A stretch of 64,000 bases of DNA from Arthrobacter_M sp030063245 (GTDB taxonomy: Bacteria; Actinomycetota; Actinomycetes; Actinomycetales; Micrococcaceae), in contig NZ_CP180316.1 in the NCBI RefSeq assembly GCF_051131705.1, forward strand, positions 2,480,001 to 2,544,000, read 5' to 3'. This document shows positions 1-10,200 of the stretch, in pieces; the stretch's first letter is position 1, and each line of letters starts with the position of its first letter. The notes under the pieces were generated by a model. It worked only from the letters and a program-made list of their open reading frames with translations. It searched no databases and had not been told where the DNA came from. Both the position numbers and the translations under genes were made by a program.

Positions 1-3000
1 TCGGAGGCCGGCACTCCAACGCCGAGAATGATCGGCGCGGTGGTCTTCGCTGCGGTCTTCGCTGCGGACTGGGGAGCCTGGGCGGGCTTGGCCGGAACAT
101 GCACGGAATGTCCTGGAGCTCCAATATCCGAGGAATTGGCCTGCCGGGTGGTCCCGGATGTACGCTGCTGGACCTCGTTCGCGTTGGCCGATCCCTGTGC
201 GCGGCTGGCGCCGCGGTTACGGCGGCCGCGGCGTTCACTCGTGCGCAGTGGCTGACCGTTTGCGTCCAGGCCCGAATGATCCGGGACCTCCCCGGTGGGT
301 CCCTCCGACAGGTGATCGAGAACCTGGGCGAGACCGGCCAGGGCCTGCGACGGATCCACCGGGGACCCCGGCTGCCGGCTCGTGCCGTGCGGCAGTTCAA
401 TTGCTTCCCCGCCGATATTCAGCACAGACGCGGCCGGCCTGCCCTCGCCGGCGGCCAGCGCGTTCCCGGGCGCCGTGTTCGCGGGCAGAGCATTCCCGGG
501 TAGCGCATCCCCCGACGGAGCATTCGCGGCGAAGGTGCCCGCCGATTCAGCGTCCGCTGCCTGCGATTTGCCCGGCTGCCTGTTCTGGTCCAGCTGGCGC
601 TGTCCCAATGTGCTCCGGTCGTCCTGCCGCGGTACAGCCGCCTGCCGGCCTGTGCCGTCGGGCTGCACGGCGGTTTGATGCTCTGCGCCCTCATGATGCA
701 CGGCATGGGTGGCCGCGGCGATCGTGGCCAGGGCGGCCCGGGCCGCCGTCGCCTTGGCCTGTCGCTCTGCGTCGACCGGCTCGTTCACCGGCGCATCCCA
801 TATCTCGGTTTCAACGGCCTGTTGGCCCCTGCGGCGCTTCTTCTCGCGCGGTGAGCGGGCCGGTTCCTGCCGCGGCTGCTCATTGCGGGCTGACGGAAGG
901 TGCTGTTCCGCCGTCGCCGTATGCGGGCGTCGGTGTTCCACCGGAACCTCATGCGTAACGACGCCGCGGCCGGCGCAGGCCTCACACTGCTCGCCGAACA
1001 CCTCCAGCAGCCCCGTACCCATCCGCTTACGCGTCATCTGGATCAGGCCCAACGACGTCACTTCCGCCACCTGATGTTTGGTCCGGTCCCGGCCCAGGCA
1101 CTCGACCAGCCGGCGGAGCACCAAGTCACGGTTGGATTCGAGCACCATGTCGATGAAGTCGATGACAATGATGCCGCCGATGTCCCGCAGTCGCAGCTGC
1201 CGTACAACTTCTTCGGCCGCCTCCAGGTTGTTTTTGGTGACGGTTTCTTCGAGGTTTCCGCCGGAACCGGTGAACTTGCCGGTGTTGACGTCGACGACGG
1301 TCATTGCCTCGGTGCGGTCAATCACCAGGGAGCCGCCGGACGGCAGGAACACCTTGCGCTCCAATGCTTTGGCGATCTGCTCCTCGATGCGGAACGCGGC
1401 GAAGATATCCTCGCCCTTGGTCCATTTCTCCAGCCGATCCACCAGATCCGGGGCCACATACGTCACATAGGCCTCGACCGTGTCCCATGCCTCTTCGCCG
1501 GAGACGATGAGCTTGCTGAAGTCCTCGTTGAAGACATCGCGGACCACCTTGATGGTCAGGTCTGGTTCGCCGTACAGCATTTCCGGAGCGAGCGTTTTGG
1601 TCGACGTGGCCTGCGCCTCGATCCCTTCCCACTGCGCGCGCAGCCGGTTGATGTCGTGCGTGAGCTCTTCTTCGCTGGCGCCCTCGGCCGCGGTACGGAC
1701 AATGACGCCGGCGTTTTCCGGCAGATGGTCCTTCAGGATCCGTTTGAGCCGGTTCCGCTCCACGTCGGGGAGCTTGCGGGAAATACCCGTCATGGAACCG
1801 CCCGGGACGTAGACCAAGTAACGGCCCGGCAGCGAGATCTGGCTGGTCAGCCGCGCGCCCTTGTGGCCGACAGGGTCCTTGGTCACTTGGACCAGCACGG
1901 AGTCCCCTGATTTGAGCGCGTTTTCGATCCGGCGCGCCTGCCCGTCCAACCGGGAGGCTTCCCAGTTGACCTCACCTGCATACAGCACGGCGTTGCGTCC
2001 GCGTCCGATGTCCACGAAGGCGGCTTCCATGCTCGGCAGCACATTCTGGACCTTGGCAAGATAAACATTGCCGATCAGCGAGTCCTGCTGCGTCTTGGAG
2101 ACGAAGTGCTCGGCGAGGATGCCGTCTTCGAGCACGCCTATCTGGATCCGTTCGTCGCGTTGGCGGACGATCATGGTGCGGTCCACGGATTCCCGCCGGG
2201 CCAGGAATTCGGCCTCGGTGATGACCTGGCGGCGGCGGCCGGTGTCGCGGGATTCGCGCCGGCGCTGCTTCTTGGCCTCAAGCCGGGTGGATCCGCGAAG
2301 GCTGGTGACCTTGTTCGAGACCGGAGCCTCGGACGGCTGCCGCGGGGCACGGACGCGGGTCACCGTGTTGGGCGGGTCCTCATCGGTGCCGCCGGTCAGT
2401 TCCAGGTCCTGATCGCCGCGGCGACGACGACGACGGCGACGAGAGGTTACGCCGTCGGCTCCCTTGTCGCTGTTGTCCTGACCGGTATCGTCACCGGTCC
2501 GGGCGGAATCCGTGCCTTCATCAGTGGTGTCCTCGGAGCGTCCCCGACGGGTTCGGCCGCGGCGCCGTCGACGGCCGTTTTCGCTGGTCTCAGAATCTTC
2601 GTCCTCGTCGGTGGAGTCGGCGGCGTCGGCGATCTTGGTCGAGGCCGGAACAACCACGGCACTTAGGTCCGGGGCCTGGAACAGCACCGACAGGCCCGGC
2701 GTCAGGAAGAGCGGGCTCTGCGTCGGCTCCGCAGCGGGTGCGGCCGCGGACTCTGCGTCTGCTGCAGTCGGTGCCGCCGCAGGCGCGCCCGCGGACGTCG
2801 CAGGCCCGCCAGTCGCAGGAGCGTCAGGCGCAGTCGCCGGCGCGGCGTCATCTGGTGCTGCGGGCACGGAGACTTCTTCAGGTACGACGGCTTCCGCAGC
2901 CACAGCGCCAGCGCCCGGCTCAGCTGAAACCGCAACAGCGGCGGGATCAGGATGAGCAGCGGGAGCAGGATGAGCGGCGGGAGCAGGATGAGCGGCGGGA

Positions 3001-3656
3001 GCAGGATGAGCGGCGGGCTCGGCCGGACCGGTGGCAACCGTGACGGCAGGGGAGGCTGCCGGCGAGGAAGCACGGCGGCGGGCCGGACGCTTCGGCGCCT
3101 TCGCGGCGGTTTCGCCGGTTCCGTCAGTTCCGCCTGCGGAGATTCCGGCGGACGGAACCACTGTGGGAATCCCGTTGGCAGGAACCGCCGTAGGAATTTC
3201 GGCTGTCGGAACTGCAGGGGAGAAACGCTCCACGGGAGCAGCAACCGCGCTGCCGGCCGTCTCTGATGTCACCTCGGGGAGCACCGTCTGTGCCGGGGCC
3301 ATCCCGACCGGGGTCGTTGCGCCGTTATCGGCCGCTGCCGGGCCGGTGACCTTCCTCGCCCGGCTGCGCCGCACCGATGCTTTCCGCACCGACGCCTCCG
3401 TCACGGGGCCAGCCTCCGTGGTTTCCGCAAGGCCTGAGCCCTCAACGCTCTCCGAGCTCTGCATGGCCTGGGCGGTTTCGGCCACCGCCGCACCCGGCTC
3501 CACGGGGTTCGTCCCGCCGTTGTCCGTCGTGACAACCTTGCGTCGGCTGCGCACCGCACGCTTCACCGCTGGTTCTGCCTCGGCGTCTGCCGGTACTGCG
3601 GCATCCTCCGCCGCGTCGGTCCCTGTGAACGTCTGGTCTTTATCCATCTGTGGCAT
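1..3656 (-). CDS. rne: Ribonuclease E/G family endoribonuclease (3' end beyond window)
   Basis: This is a single-strand endoribonuclease of the RNase E/G family, which processes rRNA and tRNA and starts mRNA decay. About 1,218 codons are present and the frame runs off the window without a stop. The first ~500 residues are a Pro/Ala/Val-rich, low-complexity extension typical of actinobacterial RNase E. An S1-like domain follows at about residues 520-600 (GNIYLAKVQNVLPSMEAAF). The two metal-binding aspartate blocks are visible, EAMTVVDVNTG near residue 782 and IVIDFIDM near 830. The Zn-link CEACAGRG lies near residue 890, followed by a second disordered tail. Two in-frame ATGs, at 3656 and 3647, compete as starts; a GGAG sits only 2 nt before the first and 11 nt before the second, so the second is quite possible. 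The gene is divergent from the VKOR-family gene. Confidence 0.95.
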   Translation of the reverse strand, partial: MPQMDKDQTFTGTDAAEDAAVPADAEAEPAVKRAVRSRRKVVTTDNGGTNPVEPGAAVAETAQAMQSSESVEGSGLAETTEAGPVTEASVRKASVRRSRARKVTGPAAADNGATTPVGMAPAQTVLPEVTSETAGSAVAAPVERFSPAVPTAEIPTAVPANGIPTVVPSAGISAGGTDGTGETAAKAPKRPARRRASSPAASPAVTVATGPAEPAAHPAPAAHPAPAAHPAPAAHPDPAAVAVSAEPGAGAVAAEAVVPEEVSVPAAPDDAAPATAPDAPATGGPATSAGAPAAAPTAADAESAAAPAAEPTQSPLFLTPGLSVLFQAPDLSAVVVPASTKIADAADSTDEDEDSETSENGRRRRRGRTRRGRSEDTTDEGTDSARTGDDTGQDNSDKGADGVTSRRRRRRRRGDQDLELTGGTDEDPPNTVTRVRAPRQPSEAPVSNKVTSLRGSTRLEAKKQRRRESRDTGRRRQVITEAEFLARRESVDRTMIVRQRDERIQIGVLEDGILAEHFVSKTQQDSLIGNVYLAKVQNVLPSMEAAFVDIGRGRNAVLYAGEVNWEASRLDGQARRIENALKSGDSVLVQVTKDPVGHKGARLTSQISLPGRYLVYVPGGSMTGISRKLPDVERNRLKRILKDHLPENAGVIVRTAAEGASEEELTHDINRLRAQWEGIEAQATSTKTLAPEMLYGEPDLTIKVVRDVFNEDFSKLIVSGEEAWDTVEAYVTYVAPDLVDRLEKWTKGEDIFAAFRIEEQIAKALERKVFLPSGGSLVIDRTEAMTVVDVNTGKFTGSGGNLEETVTKNNLEAAEEVVRQLRLRDIGGIIVIDFIDMVLESNRDLVLRRLVECLGRDRTKHQVAEVTSLGLIQMTRKRMGTGLLEVFGEQCEACAGRGVVTHEVPVEHRRPHTATAEQHLPSARNEQPRQEPARSPREKKRRRGQQAVETEIWDAPVNEPVDAERQAKATAARAALATIAAATHAVHHEGAEHQTAVQPDGTGRQAAVPRQDDRSTLGQRQLDQNRQPGKSQAADAESAGTFAANAPSGDALPGNALPANTAPGNALAAGEGRPAASVLNIGGEAIELPHGTSRQPGSPVDPSQALAGLAQVLDHLSEGPTGEVPDHSGLDANGQPLRTSERRGRRNRGASRAQGSANANEVQQRTSGTTRQANSSDIGAPGHSVHVPAKPAQAPQSAAKTAAKTTAPIILGVGVPAS
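2943..3014 (-). repeat. 18-bp in-frame tandem repeat in rne
   Basis: Four consecutive 18-bp units occupy this stretch. Three (from 2961) are identical and the first differs at two bases. Read in the RNase E frame they encode the hexapeptide PAAHPA about four times, inside the disordered N-terminal extension. Perfect in-frame units suggest recent slippage. Confidence 0.95.
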
Positions 3657-4139
3657 TACTCCAGCCCTTGAGGCGTCGCCACATCCGGCGCCCAGGAGGG
3701 CGAAATAGTCAAAACCCGCGGGCGTTGACAGAAGTCATCTGGATACTTTCAAGGTCGCACCATCATTGGGGTGCGGCATCACTCGAAAGCCAATTGCATG
3801 TTCCCTCTCCCGCTGGTGGTCTGCCCAGCAGGGGCCGCGCGGTGGATATCGGAACACGGCGGGTATCTTCACCCCGTCCGCTCCCGGTGCGTCACCGGCG
3901 AGCTTGAAAGCTTGCGATTGGACCGTAACCCGCATATGGATCGGGTGCCAGCCAAGTTCATTGTCTCATACGGGACGCCCGGCTGTCCGTATTCCAGCGC
4001 CGTTGAACGGCCCGCGCCCTGGTCGCACTGGTGCCTTCACCATCGTTCGTCGGCGCGCCGGTTGGTTTCATGCCCGGGCAGCAGGAAGGTGATCGGGTTA
4101 CAATCGGGACAGATCCGCATACCAACGAAACAGGTGAAA
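3657..4139. other. Divergent intergenic region between rne and the VKOR-family gene
   Basis: I see no convincing gene in these 483 bases; the short frames present lack family features and ribosome binding sites. The region must carry the rne promoter (minus strand) and the promoter of the downstream plus-strand gene. A short hairpin (CGCACC and GGGTGCG around ATCATT) lies near 3752-3775. A TACAAT hexamer near 4098 could be a -10 element for the plus-strand gene, though I find no clear -35 partner. Confidence 0.5.
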
Positions 4140-4871
4140 ATGGCCCGGCCAAAAAATGCCGCAGGCACCACGTTGACCACAGGCACCGGGTCGCGGAACG
4201 GCCCGCGCACCGCTACGGCGTCCCGAACTGCGCCCCCGATTGCCGCTCCTAGCCATTCCGATGACGTCGAAACACGCCTTCCGCTGCTGACCCGGCGAAA
4301 GCCGTTCGCTTGGCTGCTGCTGATTACGGGCGTCGTCGCGTGGTTGGCCTCTGGAGCGCTGGTGCTGGACCGGCTGGAACTCTACAAGAACCCCAATGCC
4401 GTTACCAGCTGCGACGTGAACCCATGGATTTCCTGCGGGAAGGTGATGGCAACGCATCAGGCCGAGCTGTTCGGTTTCCCGAATCCGCTGATAGGCGTCT
4501 TCGCCTTTGCGATCATCATCACGACCGCCATGGTGCTGTTCGCAGGGGCCCGGATGAACCGATCGTACTGGATCGGGCTGCAGACAGGTGTCACCCTCGG
4601 GATGATTATGATCGCTTGGCTCTGGTCGCAGGCATTGTACGCTATTGGCATTCTGTGCCCATATTGCATGGTGGTCTGGGCCATGATGATTCCGCTTTTC
4701 GTCTGGACCACGGTCCGCAACGTTCAACACGGCGTCATTCCGGCGCCTGCCGGTGTGACGAGGTTCCTTGCCGACTGGGCCTGGGTAATTATTGGTCTGC
4801 TCTATCTCGGCGTCGCCGCAAGCATCTTTTTCCGCTTCGTGAATCTCTTCGTTGGCGGCGGGGCCGGCTAA
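4140..4871 (+). CDS. Vitamin K epoxide reductase (VKOR) family membrane protein
   Basis: Bacterial VKOR-family proteins re-oxidise a DsbA-like partner and pass electrons to quinone, driving disulfide formation outside the membrane. The 243-residue protein has a hydrophilic N-terminus of about 50 residues and four to five membrane segments (about 57-75, 112-135, 147-167, 170-190, 212-232). The loop cysteine pair is C91 and C99 (CDVNPWISC), and the active-site CXXC is CPYC at 173-176, so the redox set is complete. An AGGTG lies about 5 nt before the chosen ATG. The open frame extends further upstream but without family similarity. It is convergent with ndk. A thioredoxin-fold partner is not adjacent; the only DsbA relative here, at 22.0 kb, looks cytosolic and has one active-site cysteine. 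Confidence 0.93.
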   Translation: MARPKNAAGTTLTTGTGSRNGPRTATASRTAPPIAAPSHSDDVETRLPLLTRRKPFAWLLLITGVVAWLASGALVLDRLELYKNPNAVTSCDVNPWISCGKVMATHQAELFGFPNPLIGVFAFAIIITTAMVLFAGARMNRSYWIGLQTGVTLGMIMIAWLWSQALYAIGILCPYCMVVWAMMIPLFVWTTVRNVQHGVIPAPAGVTRFLADWAWVIIGLLYLGVAASIFFRFVNLFVGGGAG

Positions 4872-4908
4872 CCACCTCTTCCCCGCGAGGGTAAGTCGGG
4901 AGGGTAGA

Positions 4909-4961
4909 CCCGGGTCCTGGCGGACAAGGCTCGCGATCGGCCCGGGTCCTGGCGGACAAGG
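4909..4961. repeat. 21-bp perfect direct repeat between the VKOR-family gene and ndk
   Basis: The 21-bp sequence beginning CCCGGGTCCTGG and ending GGACAAGG occurs at 4909-4929 and again at 4941-4961, in the gap between two converging genes. No hairpin or coding role is evident. Confidence 0.85.
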
Positions 4962-4974
4962 GCCCCGGGATGGT

Positions 4975-5391
4975 TCAGGCGAACCAGATGGCGATTTCGC
5001 GTTCCGCCGACTCGACCGAGTCTGAGCCGTGCACCAGATTCTGCTGCACCTTCAGCCCCCAGTCGCGGCCGAAGTCACCGCGGATGGTACCGGGCGCCGC
5101 CGTGGTCGGATCCGTGGTGCCGGCCAGTGAGCGGAAGCCTTCGATGACGCGGTGGCCCTCGAAGATAGCGGCCACCACGGGTCCGCTCAGCATGAACTTC
5201 ACCAGCGGCTCATAGAACGGCTTACCGACGTGCTCCTCGTAGTGCTGTTCCAGCTGTTCCCGGGTGGCAGCGGTCTTCTTCAGCTCGACCAACGTATAGC
5301 CCTTCGCTTCCACCCGGGCAAGGATTTCGCCGGACAGGTTCCGCGCGACGCCGTCGGGCTTGACCAGTAGCAGGGTGCGCTCAATGCTCAC
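4975..5391 (-). CDS. ndk: Nucleoside diphosphate kinase
   Basis: Ndk moves the gamma-phosphate between nucleoside triphosphates and diphosphates through a phosphohistidine, balancing the NTP and dNTP pools. The protein is 138 residues, the usual size. The catalytic histidine is H121 within NLVHGSDS. The N-terminal block IERTLLLVKPDGV is also canonical. The start is GTG at 5391 with GGAG 5 nt upstream. It is the last gene of the ileS-folC-DUF4233-ndk series, 50 bp after the DUF4233 gene. Confidence 0.97.
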   Translation of the reverse strand: MSIERTLLLVKPDGVARNLSGEILARVEAKGYTLVELKKTAATREQLEQHYEEHVGKPFYEPLVKFMLSGPVVAAIFEGHRVIEGFRSLAGTTDPTTAAPGTIRGDFGRDWGLKVQQNLVHGSDSVESAEREIAIWFA

Positions 5392-5441
5392 AGTGACTCC
5401 AATATCGTATTTGCAGCGTTTGTACAGGAGGAATTCAGTAG

Positions 5442-5885
5442 TCAGTTTACGGGCTTAGTGGGGTGGGATTGATCCCATTCGGCCTGCTCGCGGTCCCTCC
5501 GGGCGTTTTCCCGGTCGATCCGGATTCCGGTCCGCAGCGCGTACCACCAGGCCAGCGCGAAAAGCACACCGATGACAAACATCATCGGCTCCAGGAAACC
5601 GGCCGCAATGAGCACCAGCTGCAGAATCCAGCCCAGCGTCGGCCCCCACTTCCGGGAAACGAAGGCGCACGCCGAGATCAGTACGATGCTCAGAACAATG
5701 CCGGCCACCAGGATCAGCGGCTGGGACATGTCCTTGGCTCGGAGCCCGAAAACGGCAAGCGTGGCGAAGAAGGCAACAAAGGCCTCCAGCGCCAGCACCA
5801 CGGAGGCAAACATCACCTTCGTGGAGCGCCGCTTCTTCGGCATACCGGGGCGCCACGCGCGCTGTGCCTTGGTCAGACGAGCCAT
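5442..5885 (-). CDS. DUF4233 domain membrane protein
   Basis: The product is 147 residues with a basic N-terminus and three to four hydrophobic segments (about 25-48, 57-75 and 84-113), then a charged tail ending in HPTKPVN. It matches the actinobacterial DUF4233 family, which is regularly found directly after folC; its function is unknown. The ATG follows the folC stop with no intervening base, indicating translational coupling. Confidence 0.85.
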   Translation of the reverse strand: MARLTKAQRAWRPGMPKKRRSTKVMFASVVLALEAFVAFFATLAVFGLRAKDMSQPLILVAGIVLSIVLISACAFVSRKWGPTLGWILQLVLIAAGFLEPMMFVIGVLFALAWWYALRTGIRIDRENARRDREQAEWDQSHPTKPVN

Positions 5886-7265
5886 TTAGATCCCTTCCTT
5901 GCCCAGCAGGATACGGGCCTCGGCAACCACCGTGATGGAGCCGGTGATCAGCACCCCGCCGGCCAGGTCATTGTGGCTTTCGGCGCGTTCCACGGCCCAC
6001 TCGATCGCGTCGTCGAGCCCTTCGGCGACGTGGATGTTTTCCTCGTTCCAGCCCAGATCCGAGGCCAGTTCAGCGAGCTCCCCCGCCGGCATAGCCCGCG
6101 GCGATTTCGACTGCGTCAGGCAGATTTCCGCCGCCTCGTCGCCATAGGATTCGCGCAGCTGGCGCAGGATTCCCTCCGCGTCCTTTTCCTGCAGTACGCC
6201 CAGCACGACGACCAGCTTGCTGAGCGCGAAGGCTTCCTGCAACGCCTCGGCGCTGGCGGCAATGCCGGCAGGATTGTGGGCGGCGTCCACCAGCACCGTC
6301 GGAGCCGTGCGCACCACTTCCAGCCGACCGGGCGAGGTCACCGTTTCCAAGGCTTCGCGGACGACGTCGATATCCAGTTCCTTGGTTCCGCCGCCGAAGA
6401 ACGCCTCAAGTGCCGCGACGGCGACGGCGGCGTTTTCCGCCTGGTGCGCCCCGTGGAGCGGGAGCACGAGATCCGGATAGCGTCCGGCCAGACCCTGCAC
6501 CGTCAGCATTTGGCCGCCCACGGCGACAGCGCGGGACTCGACCCCGAACTCGACCCCCTCGAAGCGGAACTCGGCGTTCTTGTCGCGCGCCGCTTCCAGC
6601 AGCACCTGGGCGGCGTCAACGGGCTGGGCCGCGCTGACCAGGAAGGCGCCTTCCTTGATGATGCCGGATTTTTCCAGCGCAATATCGCGCGTGGTGTCCC
6701 CCAGCAGCTCGGTATGGTCCAGCGAGATCGGCGTCACCACGGCCACCAGACCATCCGCAACGTTGGTTGCGTCGGTGATCCCACCTAGCCCCACCTCGAG
6801 CACGGCCACCTGCACCGGCTCGTCGGCAAAGACCGCAAAGGCCAGGATGGTCAAGCATTCGAAGTAGGTCAGCCGCGGCTGCGAATCCGCCTCCAGCTCG
6901 GCATCCACGATCGCCAGATACGGCCGGATCTCATCCCAGATCCGCACAAACGTCCCATCCGGGACGGGCCCGCCGTCAATGCTGATCCTTTCCGTCACCT
7001 TGGACAGGTGCGGACTTGTGTACCGGCCGGTACGCAGGCCGTGCGCGCGCAGGCCCGATTCGATCATCCGGGCAGTTGAGGTTTTTCCGTTTGTGCCGGT
7101 GATATGGATGACAGGGAAAGCCTTGTTCGGCTCTCCCAGCACATCCATGGCCCGGAACAGCGGTGCCAGTCGGGGCTCCATTTTATTTTCCGGCGCCCGC
7201 CCCAGCAGTTCGGCGTAGACGCTCTCCACCGAGAACTCGTCGTGCATGTTGTCAGCTCCGCTCAT
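5886..7265 (-). CDS. folC: Bifunctional folylpolyglutamate synthase / dihydrofolate synthase
   Basis: FolC adds glutamate to dihydropteroate and then to reduced folates, using ATP. The 459-residue protein has the Mur-ligase-type P-loop ITGTNGKTSTAR near residues 55-66, YTSPHLSKVTERIS shortly after, the central VLEVGLGGITDATN block and VLVDAAHNPAG in the C-terminal domain. Its ATG overlaps the ileS TGA by four bases (ATGA), so it is probably translated by coupling. An in-frame ATG six codons later (7247) is an alternative start. The downstream stop abuts the next ATG. Confidence 0.96.
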   Translation of the reverse strand: MSGADNMHDEFSVESVYAELLGRAPENKMEPRLAPLFRAMDVLGEPNKAFPVIHITGTNGKTSTARMIESGLRAHGLRTGRYTSPHLSKVTERISIDGGPVPDGTFVRIWDEIRPYLAIVDAELEADSQPRLTYFECLTILAFAVFADEPVQVAVLEVGLGGITDATNVADGLVAVVTPISLDHTELLGDTTRDIALEKSGIIKEGAFLVSAAQPVDAAQVLLEAARDKNAEFRFEGVEFGVESRAVAVGGQMLTVQGLAGRYPDLVLPLHGAHQAENAAVAVAALEAFFGGGTKELDIDVVREALETVTSPGRLEVVRTAPTVLVDAAHNPAGIAASAEALQEAFALSKLVVVLGVLQEKDAEGILRQLRESYGDEAAEICLTQSKSPRAMPAGELAELASDLGWNEENIHVAEGLDDAIEWAVERAESHNDLAGGVLITGSITVVAEARILLGKEGI

Positions 7266-10200
7266 TGTGCCGCCGTCCGTTCAACCGTGACTGTCGTGTC
7301 GATATCTCCGGGCACCAGTTCCAGCGCCAGGGACAGCGTTTCCCTCCGGACCAGGCCCGCGTTGGCATGTAGCGCATCGATGACGTCCTGCGGACCTGAC
7401 ACCGTGGTGACGATCCGGTCGCTGACCCTAAGGTCGGCATCCTTGCGGGCCTGCTGGATGGCACGGACCAGGTCCCGGGCCGTACCCTCGGCCTCAAGCT
7501 CCGGAGTCACCTCGGTATTGAGGACCACGAAGCCACCGCCGGGCAGCATCGCCACCGCGGCGGAGGTCCCGTCCGCTGACTCGGCGACCACCGTCTCCAG
7601 CGTGTACTCCTGCTGTTCCAGCTTCAGCCCTCCTGCAGTGACGACGCGGTCCGCGCTGACGGACCAATCGCCGGATTTGGCGCCCTTGATGGCGCGCTGA
7701 ACGTCCTTGCCCAGCCGCGGACCTGCCGCGCGGGCGTTGACCACCAGCTTTTCCTCAATGCCGAACTGCTCCGGCGCGGCGCCGGCACGGTCCAGCAGCC
7801 GCACGGATCGGATATTGAGTTCATCGGCGATGACCGCGGCGTGCCCGGCAAGTTTCTCGGCCGCGGGGGCGACGACTGTCAGTTCCTGCAGCGGCAGGCG
7901 GACCCGCAGTTTCGCGGCCTTACGCAGGCTAGAGCCGGTCGAACAGATCTGCTGGACCCGATCCATCTGCTCCACGAGTGCAGCATTCGCGCCGAAGAGC
8001 GCGGCGTCCGGCCAGTCCGTCAGATGGACCGAACGGCCCCCGGTGAGACCGCGCCAGATTTCTTCGGTGACCAGCGGCAGCAGGGACGCGCCCACGCGGC
8101 AGACGGTTTCGAGCGCCGTGTACAGCGCGTCGAACGCGTCATGGTTTTCGTCGAAGAACCGCTGGCGGCTGCGCCGGACGTACCAGTTAGTCAGCATGTC
8201 AAGGTAGCCGCGCAGGGCATCGCAGGCCCCGGAAATGTCATAGCCGTCCAGCATGGCCGTGACGGTGCGCACCAGATCCCCGGTGTTGGCCAGCAGGTAT
8301 TGGTCCATCGTGTCGGTGTAACCGTCGTAGCGCAGCGCCGCCTCGTAGCCGGCCCCGTTACCGGCCGCGTTGGTGTACAGCGTGAAGAAGCTGTACACGT
8401 TCCACAGCGGCAGAATGACCTGCCGGACCCCGTCGCGGATGCCCTGTTCGGTCACGATCAGGTTTCCGCCACGCAGGATCGGGCTGGACATCAGGAACCA
8501 GCGCATGGCGTCCGAGCCGTCGCGGTCCAGCACCTCGGAAACATCCGGGTAGTTGTGCAGGCTCTTGGACATCTTCTGCCCGTCGGAGCCGAGCACAATG
8601 CCGTGGCTGATGACGTTCCGGAACGCCGGCCGGTCAAAGAGTGATGTGGAGAGCACATGCAGCATGTAGAACCAGCCGCGGGTCTGCCCGATGTACTCCA
8701 CGATGAAGTCCGCCGGGTTGTGGGTGTCGAACCAGTCCGCGTTCTCGAACGGGTAATGAACCTGCCCATAAGGCATCGAGCCCGAATCAAACCAGACGTC
8801 CAGCACATCCTCCACGCGCCGCATCGTGGACTGGCCCTCCTCCGGCGTCCGAGGATCGTCCGGGTTGGGGCGCGTCAGCTCGTCGATGAACGGGCGGTGC
8901 AGGTCAATCCGGCCCTCCTTGTTCAGCGGCAGGCGCCCGAAGGCGGCATTGAGCTCTGCCAGCGATCCGTACACCTCCGTGCGCGGGTACTCCGGGTCGT
9001 CGGACTGCCAGACCGGAATGGGGCTGCCCCAGTACCGGTTGCGGCTGATGGACCAGTCGCGGGCGTTCGCGAGCCACTTGCCGAACTGGCCATCCTTGAC
9101 GTTGCCGGGGATCCAGTTGATGTCCTGGTTCAACTCCACCATCCGGTCCCGGAACGCTGTGACTTGGACGTACCAGGAGGACACGGCGCGATAGATCAGC
9201 GGGTTGCGGCAGCGCCAGCAGTGCGGGTAGCTGTGCTCATAGCTGGCCTGCCGCAGCAGCCGTCCGTCGGCGCGCAGCACGCGGGTGATCGGCTTGTTCG
9301 CCTCGAACACCTGCAGCCCCACGATCCCGTCCAGATCGCCGCCGGCAAACAGCGGCAGGAACCTGGCGCCGTCGTCCACGGACAACAGCACGGGAATGCC
9401 GGCCTGTTCGCAGACCTTCTGATCGTCCTCGCCGTAGGCGGGCGCCTGGTGCACAATGCCGGTGCCGTCCGTGGTGGTGACGTAATCGGCCAGCAGAATG
9501 CGCCACGCATTCTCCGTGCCGTATTTCTCCGTGTCCGCGAAATAGTCCCAGAGCGGCTGGTAGGAAAGACCCGCCAGCTCCGCGCCCCGGAACGTTTCGG
9601 CGACCGCTTCAGCCGCAGCGGCTGCGGCGTCGGCCCCCTCACCATAGCCAAGGTCTTTGGCATAGGAGCCCAGCAGATCCGAGGCGATCAGGAAACGCTG
9701 ACCGGGCCTGTCACCACCACCGTTCACCGTCCCGGTCCCGCTCCCCGCCGGTCCGCTGTCCCCGCCAGGCTGCCCGGTGGATCCTGCCGGCGTGGCCCAC
9801 AGCTCGGCCAGCGTTCCGTGCGGGCCCGCCGGCACGACCACATAACTGATGTCGGGGCCGACGGCGAGGGCAAGGTTGGTGGGCAGCGTCCAGGGGGTGG
9901 TGGTCCAGGCGAGCGCCAGAACACCAGCCAAGCGCCGGGAGATTTCCGACTCCCCTGTCGTGAGCGGGAAGGTAACCGTCACGGTCTGGTCCTGGCGCAT
10001 CTTGTAGACGTCATCGTCCATACGCAGCTCATGGTTGGACAGCGGGGTTTCGTCCTTCCAGCAGTAGGGCAGCACCCGGTATCCGCTGTAGGTCAGGCCT
10101 TTTTCGTGCAACTGCTTGAACGCCCAGAGCACGGATTCCATGTACTCGACGTTGAGCGTCTTATAGTCATTGTCGAAGTCCACCCAGCGCGCCTGGCGGG

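Noticed and set aside
2943..3014. Possible CRISPR-like array
   Set aside because: The units are contiguous with no spacers and keep the reading frame of rne; no cas genes are present.
3771..4139. A longer N-terminus for the VKOR-family protein
   Set aside because: The extra 123 residues have no similarity to the family, and a ribosome binding site precedes the ATG at 4140.
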